This document shows, piece after piece, positions 17,752 through 25,976 of a stretch of DNA of 64,000 bases. The DNA comes from Bacillota bacterium (GTDB lineage: Bacteria; Bacillota; Clostridia; Peptostreptococcales; Anaerovoracaceae): positions 53,939 through 117,938 of the forward strand of contig JAFQZZ010000033.1 in assembly GCA_017405645.1 (NCBI GenBank), given 5' to 3'. The position numbers and the translations under genes were made by a program. How positions within the stretch are numbered: the first letter of the stretch is position 1; each line of letters opens with the position of its first letter. Below the pieces are notes generated by a model. That model ran no database searches, was not told the DNA's origin, and worked only from the letters and a program-made list of their open reading frames with translations.

Positions 17752-18618
17752 CTATCTCCACCGGTATCCGGAGTTGTTGTTCTTGCGGTTTTTCACGTTC
17801 AGCAGGGAATCCATGTCCTGGTTCTTCTTCAGGAGCACGCCCAGGAAGGGGATCTCCGTGGTGATCTTGTCCACGGAAACGCCGCTCAGGGTCAGGGCTC
17901 TCAGCCAGTCCAGCAGTTCCGACGTGCTGGGCTTTTTCTGGATATCCTTCAGCCCCCGGATGTAATAGAAGGCTTCCATGGCGTTCTGCAGGAGGGTCTC
18001 CTGGATGTTCGGGTAGTGGACCCGGACGATCTCTTCCATCTTCTCCTGGTCCGGGAACTCGATGTAGTGGAAGATACATCTTCTCAGAAAGGCGTCCGGC
18101 AGTTCCTTTTCCGCATTGGAGGTGATGATCACGATGGGACGGTGCTTCGCCCGGATGGTCTCCTTGGTTTCCGGGATGTGGAATTCCATTTTATCCAGTT
18201 CCCACAGCAGGTCGTTGGGGAATTCCAGGTCCGCCTTGTCGATCTCATCGATCAGCATGACCACCTGCTGCTCCGACATGAAAGCTTCGCCCAGCTTGCC
18301 CAGCTTGATGTATTTCTTGATGTCGCTGACGTCTCCTTCACCGAACTGGCTGTCGTACAGACGCTGGACGGTATCGTACACATACAGGCCCTCCTGGGCT
18401 TTCGTCGTGGATTTGATGTTCCAGATGATCAGTTCTTTCCCCATGGATTCCGCAATGGCCTCCGCCAGCATGGTCTTGCCGGTGCCCGGCTCGCCCTTGA
18501 TCAGCAGGGGCTTCTGCAGCGCCACCGCCACGTTGACGGCATTCATCAGTTCCCGGGACACCACGTAGGTGGAACTTCCCTTGAAATTGCTGACTTCCTT
18601 CATCCTGTTCTTTCCCAT
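17752..18618 (-). CDS. MoxR-family AAA+ ATPase
   Basis: Chaperone-like ATPase of 288 residues. Walker A is GEPGTGKTMLAEAIA near residue 41, Walker B is VVMLIDEIDKAD near residue 117, sensor 1 is VIITSNAEKELPDAFLRRC near residue 153, and a C-terminal lid follows. It works with the adjacent VWA protein. GAGGAGGAC precedes ATG 18618. It lies 31 bases after mtnA and four before the VWA gene, forming mtnA-moxR-VWA under the mtnA promoter. A role in mtnA function is not implied; the co-location may be incidental. Confidence 0.92.
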   Translation of the reverse strand: MGKNRMKEVSNFKGSSTYVVSRELMNAVNVAVALQKPLLIKGEPGTGKTMLAEAIAESMGKELIIWNIKSTTKAQEGLYVYDTVQRLYDSQFGEGDVSDIKKYIKLGKLGEAFMSEQQVVMLIDEIDKADLEFPNDLLWELDKMEFHIPETKETIRAKHRPIVIITSNAEKELPDAFLRRCIFHYIEFPDQEKMEEIVRVHYPNIQETLLQNAMEAFYYIRGLKDIQKKPSTSELLDWLRALTLSGVSVDKITTEIPFLGVLLKKNQDMDSLLNVKNRKNNNSGYRWR

Positions 18619-18649
18619 TTATCTTGTCCTCCTCGTTTCAGGGTATTGT

Positions 18650-19735
18650 CTATTCGCTCTCCTGCATCTCCCGCAGGGATTCACGGAAGGGGGGTCTGGC
18701 CACGCCCTTCTCCGTAATGATCGCCGTGATGTATTCCGCATCGGTCACGTCAAAGGCCGGATTATAGGTTTTGATATCTTCCGGCGCCATGGGACGCTCA
18801 TACCATTTATGGATGATCTCTTCCCCCGGCCGTTCCTCGATTTGGATATCCGCCCCCGCCGGGGTGTTCAGGTCCACCGTGGAAAGGGGCGCGCAGATGT
18901 ACATGGGGATGCCGAACTCCTTCGCCAGCACCGCCACGCCGGAGGTGCCGATCTTGTTGGCGCTGTCCCCGTTGGCCGCGATCCGGTCCGCACCGGTGAT
19001 CACCGCCCGGATCTTCCCGCTTTTCATGACCGAGCAGGCCATGTTGTCGCAGATCAGGGTCACGTCGACGCCGGCCTTGTTCAGTTCCCAGGCCGTCAGC
19101 CGGGCGCCCTGCAGCAGGGGCCGCGTCTCGTCCGCATAGACCTTGAATCCGTATCCCTGTTCCTGTCCCAGGTACAGCGGCGCCAGGGCCGTCCCGATGC
19201 CGGCGGTTGCCAGGGCCCCGGCATTGCAGTGGGTCAGGATCCCCATGCCGGGTTCCAGCAGCGTCAGGCAGTGGCGGCCGATGGCCTCGCAGGTGGCCCG
19301 GTCCTCTTTATGGATCTTCCGGGCTTCTTCCTTCAAGCACTCCTTGATCTTCCGGACCGCTTCCGGCCCGTCCTCCGGCAGCGCTTTCACGCACTCTTCC
19401 GCTTTCTCCGTCATCCGGTCCAGCGCCCAGAAGAGATTGACCGCCGTGGGGCGGGAACTGCCCAGGTAATCCCGGATCCGGCGGACTTCCTTCAGGAGAT
19501 CCTCTTTCCGTCCGGTCTCATATTGCTGTGCCAAAACGCAGATCCCGTAGCCGGCCGCCACGCCGATGGCCGGGGCGCCCCGCACCTTCAGCGTCCGGAT
19601 CGCATCCCAGATGCTCTCCTCTTCCCGAAGCGTCAGATAGACCGTTTCCCCCGGAAGCCGGGTCTGGTCCAGGATCACCAGGGAAGTCTCGTCCGGCGAG
19701 AGATCCACCGTAAAAAAGTCAAATAACTGTTTCAT
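18650..19735 (-). CDS. mtnA: S-methyl-5-thioribose-1-phosphate isomerase
   Basis: Isomerises MTR-1-P to MTRu-1-P in methylthioadenosine salvage; some anaerobes use the same enzyme in the DHAP shunt or on 5-deoxyribose-1-P. About 361 residues from ATG 19735. Motifs are VRGAPAIGVAAGYG, THCNAGALATAG with the catalytic Cys, and TGADRIAANGDSANKIGT with the catalytic Asp. GGAG lies six bases before ATG 19735; the ATG at 19747 has no such site. The mRNA 5' end carries an 8-bp stem (ATTCGTCT/AGACGAAT, 19746-19771) next to the ribosome binding site. No other salvage gene (mtnK, mtnB, aldolase) is in the window. Confidence 0.92.
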   Translation of the reverse strand: MKQLFDFFTVDLSPDETSLVILDQTRLPGETVYLTLREEESIWDAIRTLKVRGAPAIGVAAGYGICVLAQQYETGRKEDLLKEVRRIRDYLGSSRPTAVNLFWALDRMTEKAEECVKALPEDGPEAVRKIKECLKEEARKIHKEDRATCEAIGRHCLTLLEPGMGILTHCNAGALATAGIGTALAPLYLGQEQGYGFKVYADETRPLLQGARLTAWELNKAGVDVTLICDNMACSVMKSGKIRAVITGADRIAANGDSANKIGTSGVAVLAKEFGIPMYICAPLSTVDLNTPAGADIQIEERPGEEIIHKWYERPMAPEDIKTYNPAFDVTDAEYITAIITEKGVARPPFRESLREMQESE

Positions 19736-19772
19736 TCCTGTCTCCATTCGTCTTCAAGCATTCAGACGAATT

Positions 19773-19801
19773 ATTATACCACATTTCGTACCGCTTGTCA
19801 T
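19773..19801 (-). promoter_or_regulatory. Promoter of mtnA-moxR-VWA
   Basis: Minus strand: -35 ATGACA (19796-19801), 17-base spacer, -10 TATAAT (19773-19778), with TGTGG before the -10 as an extended element. The 13 bases AATGTGGTATAAT are identical to those of the nrdR promoter. Confidence 0.8.
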
Positions 19802-19823
19802 TGGCAAACCTGAAATACCGGCA

Positions 19824-19854
19824 TAAAAAAAGACGGATGGTGATCCATCCGTCT
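19824..19854 (-). terminator. Intrinsic terminator of the lipoprotein gene
   Basis: Minus strand: 10-bp perfect stem AGACGGATGG/CCATCCGTCT with a 4-base loop, followed by a run of seven T. It lies 15 bases after the stop of the lipoprotein at 19869. Confidence 0.92.
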
Positions 19855-19868
19855 CAGTGGCTTGAGCA

Positions 19869-20525
19869 CTAATTGCCGCTCGCTTCCGCGTCTTCCCCGG
19901 ATTCCTCGTCGCCGCCGGTCAGGCTGCTGGAATAATCGATCAGACCGCCGGTCAGGCAGTTCACCAGAGGATCGCTCTGGGAAATCTGATCCACCATCCA
20001 TTTGCCGTCCACGTTGGACAGGTTCAGTACGGCGGTGCCTTCGTAATCCTTTTCAGCCGCCGCCAGTTTTTCCTGGAATGCCGCATACAGCTGCGCGGTC
20101 AGTTCCTCTTCCGTGGTGTCGGAGGAGATTTCTCCGGCCATGGCCTTTTCCATGAATTCGGTGATGGATTCTTCAAAAGCCTTGCCGATGTTGATCGTGG
20201 TGATCTTGACGTCCACGGTAGCCGTGTCTTCATCCACCACTTCGTTGGACACTTCATACTCGAACTGCTGCATCTGTTCGCTCAGCAATGCGGAGAGTTC
20301 CGCCGGAATATCTTCGCTGTCCATTTCCGCTTCGCCCACCAGATCCATCTCAGCCGGGTCTCCCTGGTACACCTTCGCCATAGCATCCGTATCCTGCTCC
20401 TGCACCGCTTTCAGGAATGCGTTCGCCGCATCCGTCGGGGTGTCGTTGGAAGCGCCGGAACCGCCGCAGGCAGTCAGGGCCAGTGCCAGTACGATAACCA
20501 TTGTCAATGCTAAAATTTTTTTCAT
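19869..20525 (-). CDS. Putative lipoprotein, DUF4878/DUF5105-like
   Basis: Secreted lipoprotein of 218 residues. The signal peptide MKKILALTMVIVLALALTAC has the lipobox LTAC with Cys20. The mature part starts with a Gly/Ser linker, then PTDAANAFLKAVQEQDTDAM, typical of small NTF2-like surface lipoproteins found in Clostridia, and ends with an acidic tail. The segment VLNLSNVDGKWMVD resembles the final strand of that fold. Function is unknown. It is monocistronic, with its own promoter (20576-20604) and terminator (19824-19854). Confidence 0.8.
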   Translation of the reverse strand: MKKILALTMVIVLALALTACGGSGASNDTPTDAANAFLKAVQEQDTDAMAKVYQGDPAEMDLVGEAEMDSEDIPAELSALLSEQMQQFEYEVSNEVVDEDTATVDVKITTINIGKAFEESITEFMEKAMAGEISSDTTEEELTAQLYAAFQEKLAAAEKDYEGTAVLNLSNVDGKWMVDQISQSDPLVNCLTGGLIDYSSSLTGGDEESGEDAEASGN

Positions 20526-20575
20526 CTCTTGCCTTCCTTCTCAATTACTGTATAAAGAATGATCATTACAAATCC

Positions 20576-20604
20576 ATTGTACTAAAAACCGGGGCCGATT
20601 ACAA
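20576..20604 (-). promoter_or_regulatory. Promoter of the lipoprotein gene
   Basis: Minus strand: -35 TTGTAA (20599-20604), 17-base spacer, -10 TACAAT (20576-20581). It abuts the 3' end of the TerD gene. Confidence 0.7.
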
Positions 20605-20605
20605 T

Positions 20606-21223
20606 CTATTTCTTTTCGAAACGGATGGCCATCAGGTCTTCTTTCCTCCGCGCTTCGGGCAGTTCCTTTCCCTCCGCCCGGAACACCCATCCGCCACCGG
20701 TCCGGTACAGCTGGGCCGCCAGCAGGGCTTTCCCGCCGGAGCCGGCGCTTTCCGGCTCGAACCGGCAGACTTCCTCCCCGGTGGGATCGTCCACCACCCG
20801 GACCGCCACTTCCTGCAGCCGTCCGAAACTGAGTTTTTTCCGTGACTTGAAAAAGTCGAAGGTCAATGCGACCCGCTCCACTTCCTCCGGCAGCCGGCCC
20901 AGGTCGATGAAGATGCTTTCGTCATCCCCGGAACCGATGCCCGTCAGGTTGTCCCCATTGTGGACCAGGGCAAAATCATACAGGTTGGTGTTCCCGTAGT
21001 AGATGCAGCAGGACTGAAGCTGTCCGCCCACCGGCCGGCCGTCCCGGCCGAACAGCAGGGCCGATCCGTCGCAGTCCGCCGCCTCGGGCCTTCCGCCTCC
21101 GAGCAGGCTGCCCAGGAGACCCGCGGCATACTGGCGGGGAAACAGTTCCCATCCGAAGCCGATGCGGATCAGGGAATACCGGTCCAGCAGCATCTCGCCG
21201 CCTTCTTTCAGAAGCTGTGCCAT
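20606..21223 (-). CDS. TerD-family protein
   Basis: TerD proteins are calcium-binding beta-sandwich proteins linked to tellurite resistance and broader stress responses. About 205 residues. The family core is clear: ADCDGSALLFGRDG, the calcium-site stretch GDNLTGIGSGDDESIFIDL, EEVERVALTFDFF, and the C-terminal QLYRTGGGWVFRAEGK. ATG 21223 is used: AGGTGG lies upstream, and the start overlaps the previous stop (TGATG). No other ter gene is present; the partner is an SLC13-type permease, which is unusual for ter clusters. Confidence 0.88.
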   Translation of the reverse strand: MAQLLKEGGEMLLDRYSLIRIGFGWELFPRQYAAGLLGSLLGGGRPEAADCDGSALLFGRDGRPVGGQLQSCCIYYGNTNLYDFALVHNGDNLTGIGSGDDESIFIDLGRLPEEVERVALTFDFFKSRKKLSFGRLQEVAVRVVDDPTGEEVCRFEPESAGSGGKALLAAQLYRTGGGWVFRAEGKELPEARRKEDLMAIRFEKK

Positions 21224-22500
21224 CAGATCCCACCTCCCCAGACGATCCAAATAAATACGTAACCCACCAGGACCGCCGTCAGGGTGAAGGGCACCCCGAT
21301 CTTCATGAATTCCCGGAAGGATACTTTATAGCCGTTTCTCACCAGGATCCCCATCCCGGCGATGTTGGCGGAAGCGCCGATGGGGGTAATGTTGCCGCCC
21401 AGGGTCGCTCCGGTCAGGAGTCCGAAATACAGGAGGTACGGTTCAATGCCCAGGGATGCCGAAAGCTGGCAGATCACCGGAAGCATGGTCGCCACGTAAG
21501 GAATATTATCCACAAAGGCCGAAACCAGCACGGAGCCCCAGACGATGATGGTGAACAGCAGGAACAGGTTCCCGCCGCCGGCGCCGGCGATCCGGTTCGC
21601 CAGGTCGGCGATCACCCCGGCCTGCGTAATGGCCTCCACCGCCACGAACAGCCCGAGAAGCAGCAGCAGCGTATGGATATCCACCTCCCGCAGGGCATTC
21701 CGGACATTCGACCTTTCGGGTTCCCGGATCCGGTCCAGCAGGAAGCAGACCAGCGCGCAGCCCATGCATACCAGCCCGTTGGAAACGGAGGGCTTGTCCG
21801 GAAAGAACGACAGGATGATAAGCAGGGCGATCATGGCCAGCAGGATCACCGTGGGCGCATAGTCCCGCACCTGAGTGACCGATTCCGTCCGGACCGGCTG
21901 CCGGAGTTTCCGGAACAGGAAGAGCATCACCGGTATGGTGGCCAGTGCGCCCAGTTCCACGCCGAAGAAGATTCCCGGCCGTCCGCGCATCCAGAAGAAA
22001 TCCATGAAATCCATCCCGGCATAATCTCCCAGCAGGATGGAGGTGGTGTCCCCCACCAGGGTGGCCGCCCCCTGCAGGTTGGAGGAAACGGCGATGGACA
22101 GGATCATCGGCACCGGGGAAACCTCCATTTTCCGGCACACCGCCAGGCCCACCGGCGCCAGCATCAGCACCGTGGCCACGTTGTCGATGAAAGCGGACAT
22201 GATCCCGGCAAACAGGGACATCAGAATGATCACGCTCCGAATGTCCGCCGACTTCCCCAAAATCAGGTCCGCCAGCCTGCCCGGCATCTGCGATTCGATG
22301 AAATAGGACACGATGATCATGGTGCCCCCCATCATCAGCAGCACGTTCCAGTTTACGGCCCCCAGCGCCTGGCCCGGCGTCAGGATTCCCGAGGCGATGA
22401 AAACCAACGCCGCCCCCAGGGCAAACCAGGTCCTTTTGGCGGGCACCAGGATCAGGCACAGGTACATGATGATAAAAATAGCGATCGCAGCCGTTTTCAT
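21223..22500 (-). CDS. SLC13/ArsB-NhaD superfamily permease
   Basis: Ion-transporter superfamily membrane protein of 425 residues with about 11-12 hydrophobic segments in two repeats. The repeated signatures are SAFIDNVATVLMLAPVG (about 102-118) and SAFVDNIPYVATMLPVI (about 325-341), the paired loops of CitMHS/ArsB/NhaD transporters. The following stretches are SSNLQGAATLVGDTTSILLG and TGATLGGNITPIGASANIAG. The substrate could be anions such as dicarboxylates or arsenite, or sodium/proton exchange; sequence does not decide. It lies between a small membrane protein and TerD, overlapping TerD by one base. Confidence 0.87.
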   Translation of the reverse strand: MKTAAIAIFIIMYLCLILVPAKRTWFALGAALVFIASGILTPGQALGAVNWNVLLMMGGTMIIVSYFIESQMPGRLADLILGKSADIRSVIILMSLFAGIMSAFIDNVATVLMLAPVGLAVCRKMEVSPVPMILSIAVSSNLQGAATLVGDTTSILLGDYAGMDFMDFFWMRGRPGIFFGVELGALATIPVMLFLFRKLRQPVRTESVTQVRDYAPTVILLAMIALLIILSFFPDKPSVSNGLVCMGCALVCFLLDRIREPERSNVRNALREVDIHTLLLLLGLFVAVEAITQAGVIADLANRIAGAGGGNLFLLFTIIVWGSVLVSAFVDNIPYVATMLPVICQLSASLGIEPYLLYFGLLTGATLGGNITPIGASANIAGMGILVRNGYKVSFREFMKIGVPFTLTAVLVGYVFIWIVWGGGI

Positions 22501-22540
22501 CCGGTTTCTACTCCTCTCAGCAACAACTTATCAAAGCGGT

Positions 22541-23047
22541 TCAGTCTTTCATGTATTTGAACAGATCCGTCATGGTCTTGTACCAGGGATCTTTTTTCTT
22601 CTTATACTTCGGTTTTTTGTATACCGTGACCCGCTTTTCATTGGGGTTCCCCGGTTCCGGCAGCTCCGGCCGCTTCCAAAGGAACCGCTTCACGGTCAGG
22701 GTAATGGCGATGCACAGGGGGATAAACGGCGTCGCCGGGCCGGCCCAGAACAGCATGTACCCCGTCATCATGGCCAGGGCCCACTTGATCTCGAACAGAT
22801 GGAACAGGATATATCCCAGCCACACCGGCGTGTACATGACGAACATGACGATCGCCAGCAGCACCAGCGTCCGCCAGTCCTTGCACTCCGTCCAGACGTA
22901 TTTCCCGAACCGGATGACCTTGGCCTTGATGCTCTCGTATTTTCCACGGTAATCGATCTTTTTCAGATCCTCCATGGTGAATTTCTGATCTTCCACCGGG
23001 CCTCTCTCCGCCCGTCTCCTGGCTCTTCTGTCCCTTTCTTCTCCCAT
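22541..23047 (-). CDS. Small two-helix membrane protein, unknown function
   Basis: Not recognised. About 168 residues: a very basic and acidic N-terminus (MGEERDRRARRRAERG), two hydrophobic helices at about 50-75 and 80-105 (LVLLAIVMFVMYTPVWLGYI and MMTGYMLFWAGPATPFIPL), then a lysine-rich cytosolic tail (YKKPKYKKKKDPWYKTM). ATG 23047 is favoured because AGGAGGAGAG lies upstream; an ATG at 23077 would begin almost at the predicted transcription start. It is the first gene of the operon with the SLC13 permease and TerD, 40 bases before the permease, so it may be an accessory subunit. Confidence 0.7.
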   Translation of the reverse strand: MGEERDRRARRRAERGPVEDQKFTMEDLKKIDYRGKYESIKAKVIRFGKYVWTECKDWRTLVLLAIVMFVMYTPVWLGYILFHLFEIKWALAMMTGYMLFWAGPATPFIPLCIAITLTVKRFLWKRPELPEPGNPNEKRVTVYKKPKYKKKKDPWYKTMTDLFKYMKD

Positions 23048-23086
23048 AGCCTTACCGACTCTCCTCCTAAAAATCATCTAACTTAT

Positions 23087-23145
23087 ATCATACCGAATCG
23101 GGAATGAAAAATCAATGCTGAAATCCGCCGTCCAGGTGGTACAAT
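23087..23145. promoter_or_regulatory. Divergent promoters between the TerD operon and the esterase-like lipoprotein
   Basis: Minus strand: -35 TTGATT (23110-23115), 17-base spacer, -10 TATGAT (23087-23092), driving the membrane protein-permease-TerD operon. Plus strand: -35 CTGAAA (23118-23123), 16-base spacer, -10 TACAAT (23140-23145) with a TGG extended element, driving the gene at 23181. Confidence 0.65.
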
Positions 23146-23180
23146 AGAGGCAGGAAACCAAACCGGAAAGGAGGCGCCCC

Positions 23181-24266
23181 ATGGATGCAAAAAACCGCCG
23201 CAAACGAATGACCCTGCTGGCCCTTGGACTCCTTTCGGTCTTTTTACTGGCTGCCTGCGGCGCGGAACCGGAAACGGCTTCGGAAAGCGGCTCTCCCGGG
23301 CTCGAAACGGAAGCCATCCTTCCCATCTGGGAAACTCCGGCGGGGAACCGCCCCGACAGCAAGCTGGCGGAAATGAACATCGATTACAGCCGGGAGTCCT
23401 TCGACCCGGACGGAGGCTTTCGGGCCATTATCGGGGACGACTACCGGGACGTGGAGCAGGAACTGGATACCGTGACCTGGCTGAAGGAGATCCGGCCGGG
23501 CTATGAAAAGGAGACCTTCGAAGACGATCCCTACCTGATCGCCTACCCGGCGGAACATGCGAAGGCCGCCGTCATCGTCATTCCCGGCGGAGGCTACGTG
23601 TTCAAGAGCATCGACAACGACAGCCGCGAGGGGAACAAGGTGGCCCTGACCCTGCAGAAAAACGGCTACAGCGCCTTCGTCCTCCATTACCGCAGCAACC
23701 CTTATGGATATCCCCTTCCCCTGCTGGACGTCCAGCGGGCGGTGCGGTACCTGAGGCATCATGCGGAGAGCTACGGATTCGATCCCGATACGATCAGCCT
23801 CATCGGCTTCTCCGCCGGCGGATACGAGGCCGGCGGCTTCATCCACCTGGTGCAGGGACGGGACCTTTTCCCGGAGGATTACACGCCGGACGACGTGGAC
23901 CTTGAAGACGACAAGGTCTGCGGGGCCGCCCTGATCTATCCGGCCCTGAGCTTTGACCACAATGTGGGCGTCCTTTTCTGCCTCTTTGACGACGAAGAGG
24001 TCCGGGATCCCGTCAAGCGGGCGGAATTCCTGGCCATGACGGATCTGAAGACCAACCTGACGCCTTCATCCCGGATCCCCCGCTTCGTGGCCCGGGGAGA
24101 CGCAGACACCGTCATCGGCGACGGGCCGAAGGAATACATCGACGCCGTAAGGGCCTCCGGGGACGAGATCACCGAGGTGCTGGCTCCCGGCCAGGACCAT
24201 TCCTTCGGACAGCAGTACTACATGAAGGAGTACCTGAAGTGGCTCCGGGCCCTTCTCTCAAATTGA
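23181..24266 (+). CDS. Secreted alpha/beta-hydrolase lipoprotein (BD-FAE/esterase-like)
   Basis: The 361 residues begin with a lipoprotein signal (LLALGLLSVFLLAAC, Cys about residue 26). The hydrolase domain has the oxyanion motif VIVIPGGGYVFKS, nucleophile elbow ISLIGFSAGGYEAGG, and likely acid ARGDADTVI and histidine PGQDHSFGQ. PGGGY in place of the usual HGGG fits the bifunctional carbohydrate-esterase/feruloyl-esterase group. An extra acidic N-terminal region (about 50-115) is unassigned. AGGAGG lies seven bases before ATG 23181. Likely role: surface de-esterification of plant or host glycans; inference. No carbohydrate genes are adjacent. Confidence 0.83.
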   Translation: MDAKNRRKRMTLLALGLLSVFLLAACGAEPETASESGSPGLETEAILPIWETPAGNRPDSKLAEMNIDYSRESFDPDGGFRAIIGDDYRDVEQELDTVTWLKEIRPGYEKETFEDDPYLIAYPAEHAKAAVIVIPGGGYVFKSIDNDSREGNKVALTLQKNGYSAFVLHYRSNPYGYPLPLLDVQRAVRYLRHHAESYGFDPDTISLIGFSAGGYEAGGFIHLVQGRDLFPEDYTPDDVDLEDDKVCGAALIYPALSFDHNVGVLFCLFDDEEVRDPVKRAEFLAMTDLKTNLTPSSRIPRFVARGDADTVIGDGPKEYIDAVRASGDEITEVLAPGQDHSFGQQYYMKEYLKWLRALLSN

Positions 24267-24291
24267 CTTTGTCCGGGCCCTGTGCTATAGT
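24263..24291 (+). promoter_or_regulatory. Promoter of the amidohydrolase gene
   Basis: Plus strand: -35 TTGACT (24263-24268), 17-base spacer, -10 TATAGT (24286-24291) with a TGTGC extended -10. The -35 overlaps the stop codon of the upstream hydrolase. Confidence 0.82.
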
Positions 24292-24334
24292 CGATTTAAC
24301 GCATAATGCAAAATAATAAAAGGAGAGTGTGTTT

Positions 24335-25924
24335 ATGAAGTACGACAAAATCTTTAAGAACGGAAAGATCTACACCATGGAACGCGAAGGCGACTGCTGG
24401 TACGGTCTGGCCGTGGACGGCGACAGGATCGCCGCTTTGTACGCTTCGGAAGAGGACATCAGGGACGAGGCGGAGGAAGTCATCGACCTGAAGGGGCAGA
24501 CCATGCTCCCGGGGTTCATCGACTGCCACATGCACCTGCTGTCCTACACCCAGTCCCTGCAGTCCGTCAGCCTGAGAGGCGCCAAGTCCTGGGCGGAATG
24601 CAAGGAAAAGCTCATCGAACGGGCAAAGATCACCCCGAAGGGCGAATGGGTCCGGGGCGCCCAGTTCAACCACGAACAGTGGGAGATCCCCGAACTGCCC
24701 GACCGGCATGAACTGGACACCATTTCCACGGAGCACCCCATCATCATCGGCCGGTACTGCATGCACGTCCATTGCTGCAACACCCTGGCGCTGGAGATGG
24801 CCGGTCTGGACCGGAACTATGTGCCGGAAGCGGAAAACGCTGTCCAGTACGATGAGAACGGTGATCCCAACGGGATCCTGCTGGAGGATGCGGTCTCCCC
24901 GCTGCTCTGCGTCATCCCGGACAAGCTGGCCACCTTTGAAGCCAAAAAAGACGCCATGGCGGAAGTCATCAAAGAACTGAACTCTCACGGTGTTACCGGC
25001 GCCCACCCCATCCAGGGCAAATTCTGTGACGCCAAGGAATTCATCGACATCTACCAGGTGCTGGAGAAGGAAGGCCGCCTGTCGGTCCGGGTCTACGTCA
25101 ACTTCGATGAATACCCGGTCTTCGGGATGCGCTCCGGATTCGGCAGCAACATGATCAAATACGGTTTCTTCAAGATCTACAGCGACGGTTCCCTGGGTTC
25201 CAGGGGCGCCGCCCTCTTTGAAGAATATTCCGACGCCCCCGGCGTCTACGGGGTCATCAACTATCCACAGGAAGTCATGACCGCCATGGTGAAGAAAGCC
25301 TACGACATGGATCTGCAGATCGGAATCCACGCCATCGGCGACAAGGGCCTGGATATCGTGCTGAACGCCATCGAAGAAGTTTACAACGCCAATCCGAAAC
25401 CGGATCAGCGCTTCCGCCTCATCCACGTGATGGTGGTGAACGAAGACCTGATCGCCCGGATGAAGAAACTGCCGGTGGTGCTGGACATCCAGCCGAAGTT
25501 CGTTTCTTCCAACGTCAATTGGTCGGAGGACCGGCTAGGGCCGGAACGGGCGAATTACTCCTACATGTGGCGCCGGCTGATCGACGAGGGCCTGACCCTC
25601 ACCGCCAGCTCCGATTCCCCGGTGGAACCTTACGATCCGCTGATGGGGGCTTACGCCATCACCACCCGTCAGGACCTGGAAGGCAACCCGCCGGAAGGCT
25701 ACCATCCGGAGCAGCGGGTCACCGCTTTCGAAGCCCTGACCATGTACACCAAGAACGCTGCCTACGCTTCCTTCGAGGAGGATCTGAAAGGCACCCTGGC
25801 CGCCGGCAAACTGGCGGACCTGGTGATCCTGGACCGGGATCCCTTCGCCGTGGAGCCGAAGGATCTGCTGAAGATCAACGTAATGCAGACCTGGCTGGGC
25901 GGAAAGAAAGTATTCGAAAAATAG
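24335..25924 (+). CDS. YtcJ-like metal-dependent amidohydrolase
   Basis: Amidohydrolase-superfamily enzyme of about 529 residues resembling YtcJ/AepA and N-substituted formamide deformylase. Motifs: GFIDCHMHLL (HxH metal site near residue 70), YSDGSLGSRGAAL, IGIHAIGDKGLD, FRLIHVMVVNEDL and TASSDSPVEPYDPLMGAY carrying the terminal Asp. The C-terminal beta domain ends in AGKLADLVILDRDPF. The substrate is not predictable; this subgroup hydrolyses diverse amides. ATG 24335 lies eight bases after AGGAGA; a GTG two codons earlier is too close to that site. Monocistronic, with its own promoter and a strong terminator at 25938. Confidence 0.88.
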   Translation: MKYDKIFKNGKIYTMEREGDCWYGLAVDGDRIAALYASEEDIRDEAEEVIDLKGQTMLPGFIDCHMHLLSYTQSLQSVSLRGAKSWAECKEKLIERAKITPKGEWVRGAQFNHEQWEIPELPDRHELDTISTEHPIIIGRYCMHVHCCNTLALEMAGLDRNYVPEAENAVQYDENGDPNGILLEDAVSPLLCVIPDKLATFEAKKDAMAEVIKELNSHGVTGAHPIQGKFCDAKEFIDIYQVLEKEGRLSVRVYVNFDEYPVFGMRSGFGSNMIKYGFFKIYSDGSLGSRGAALFEEYSDAPGVYGVINYPQEVMTAMVKKAYDMDLQIGIHAIGDKGLDIVLNAIEEVYNANPKPDQRFRLIHVMVVNEDLIARMKKLPVVLDIQPKFVSSNVNWSEDRLGPERANYSYMWRRLIDEGLTLTASSDSPVEPYDPLMGAYAITTRQDLEGNPPEGYHPEQRVTAFEALTMYTKNAAYASFEEDLKGTLAAGKLADLVILDRDPFAVEPKDLLKINVMQTWLGGKKVFEK

Positions 25925-25937
25925 TCAAAAACAATTG

Positions 25938-25967
25938 AGAGGATGCCAAACGGCATCCTCTTTTTTT
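25938..25967 (+). terminator. Terminator after the amidohydrolase
   Basis: 10-bp stem AGAGGATGCC/GGCATCCTCT, loop AAAC, then a run of T on the plus strand. It sits between convergent genes and may also slow transcripts from the minus strand, where the tail is less T-rich. Confidence 0.92.
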
Positions 25968-25976
25968 ATGCGTCTT

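Noticed and set aside
19741..19801. SAM or S-box riboswitch upstream of mtnA
   Set aside because: The 5' region is only about 30 bases long with one simple hairpin; no room for an aptamer.
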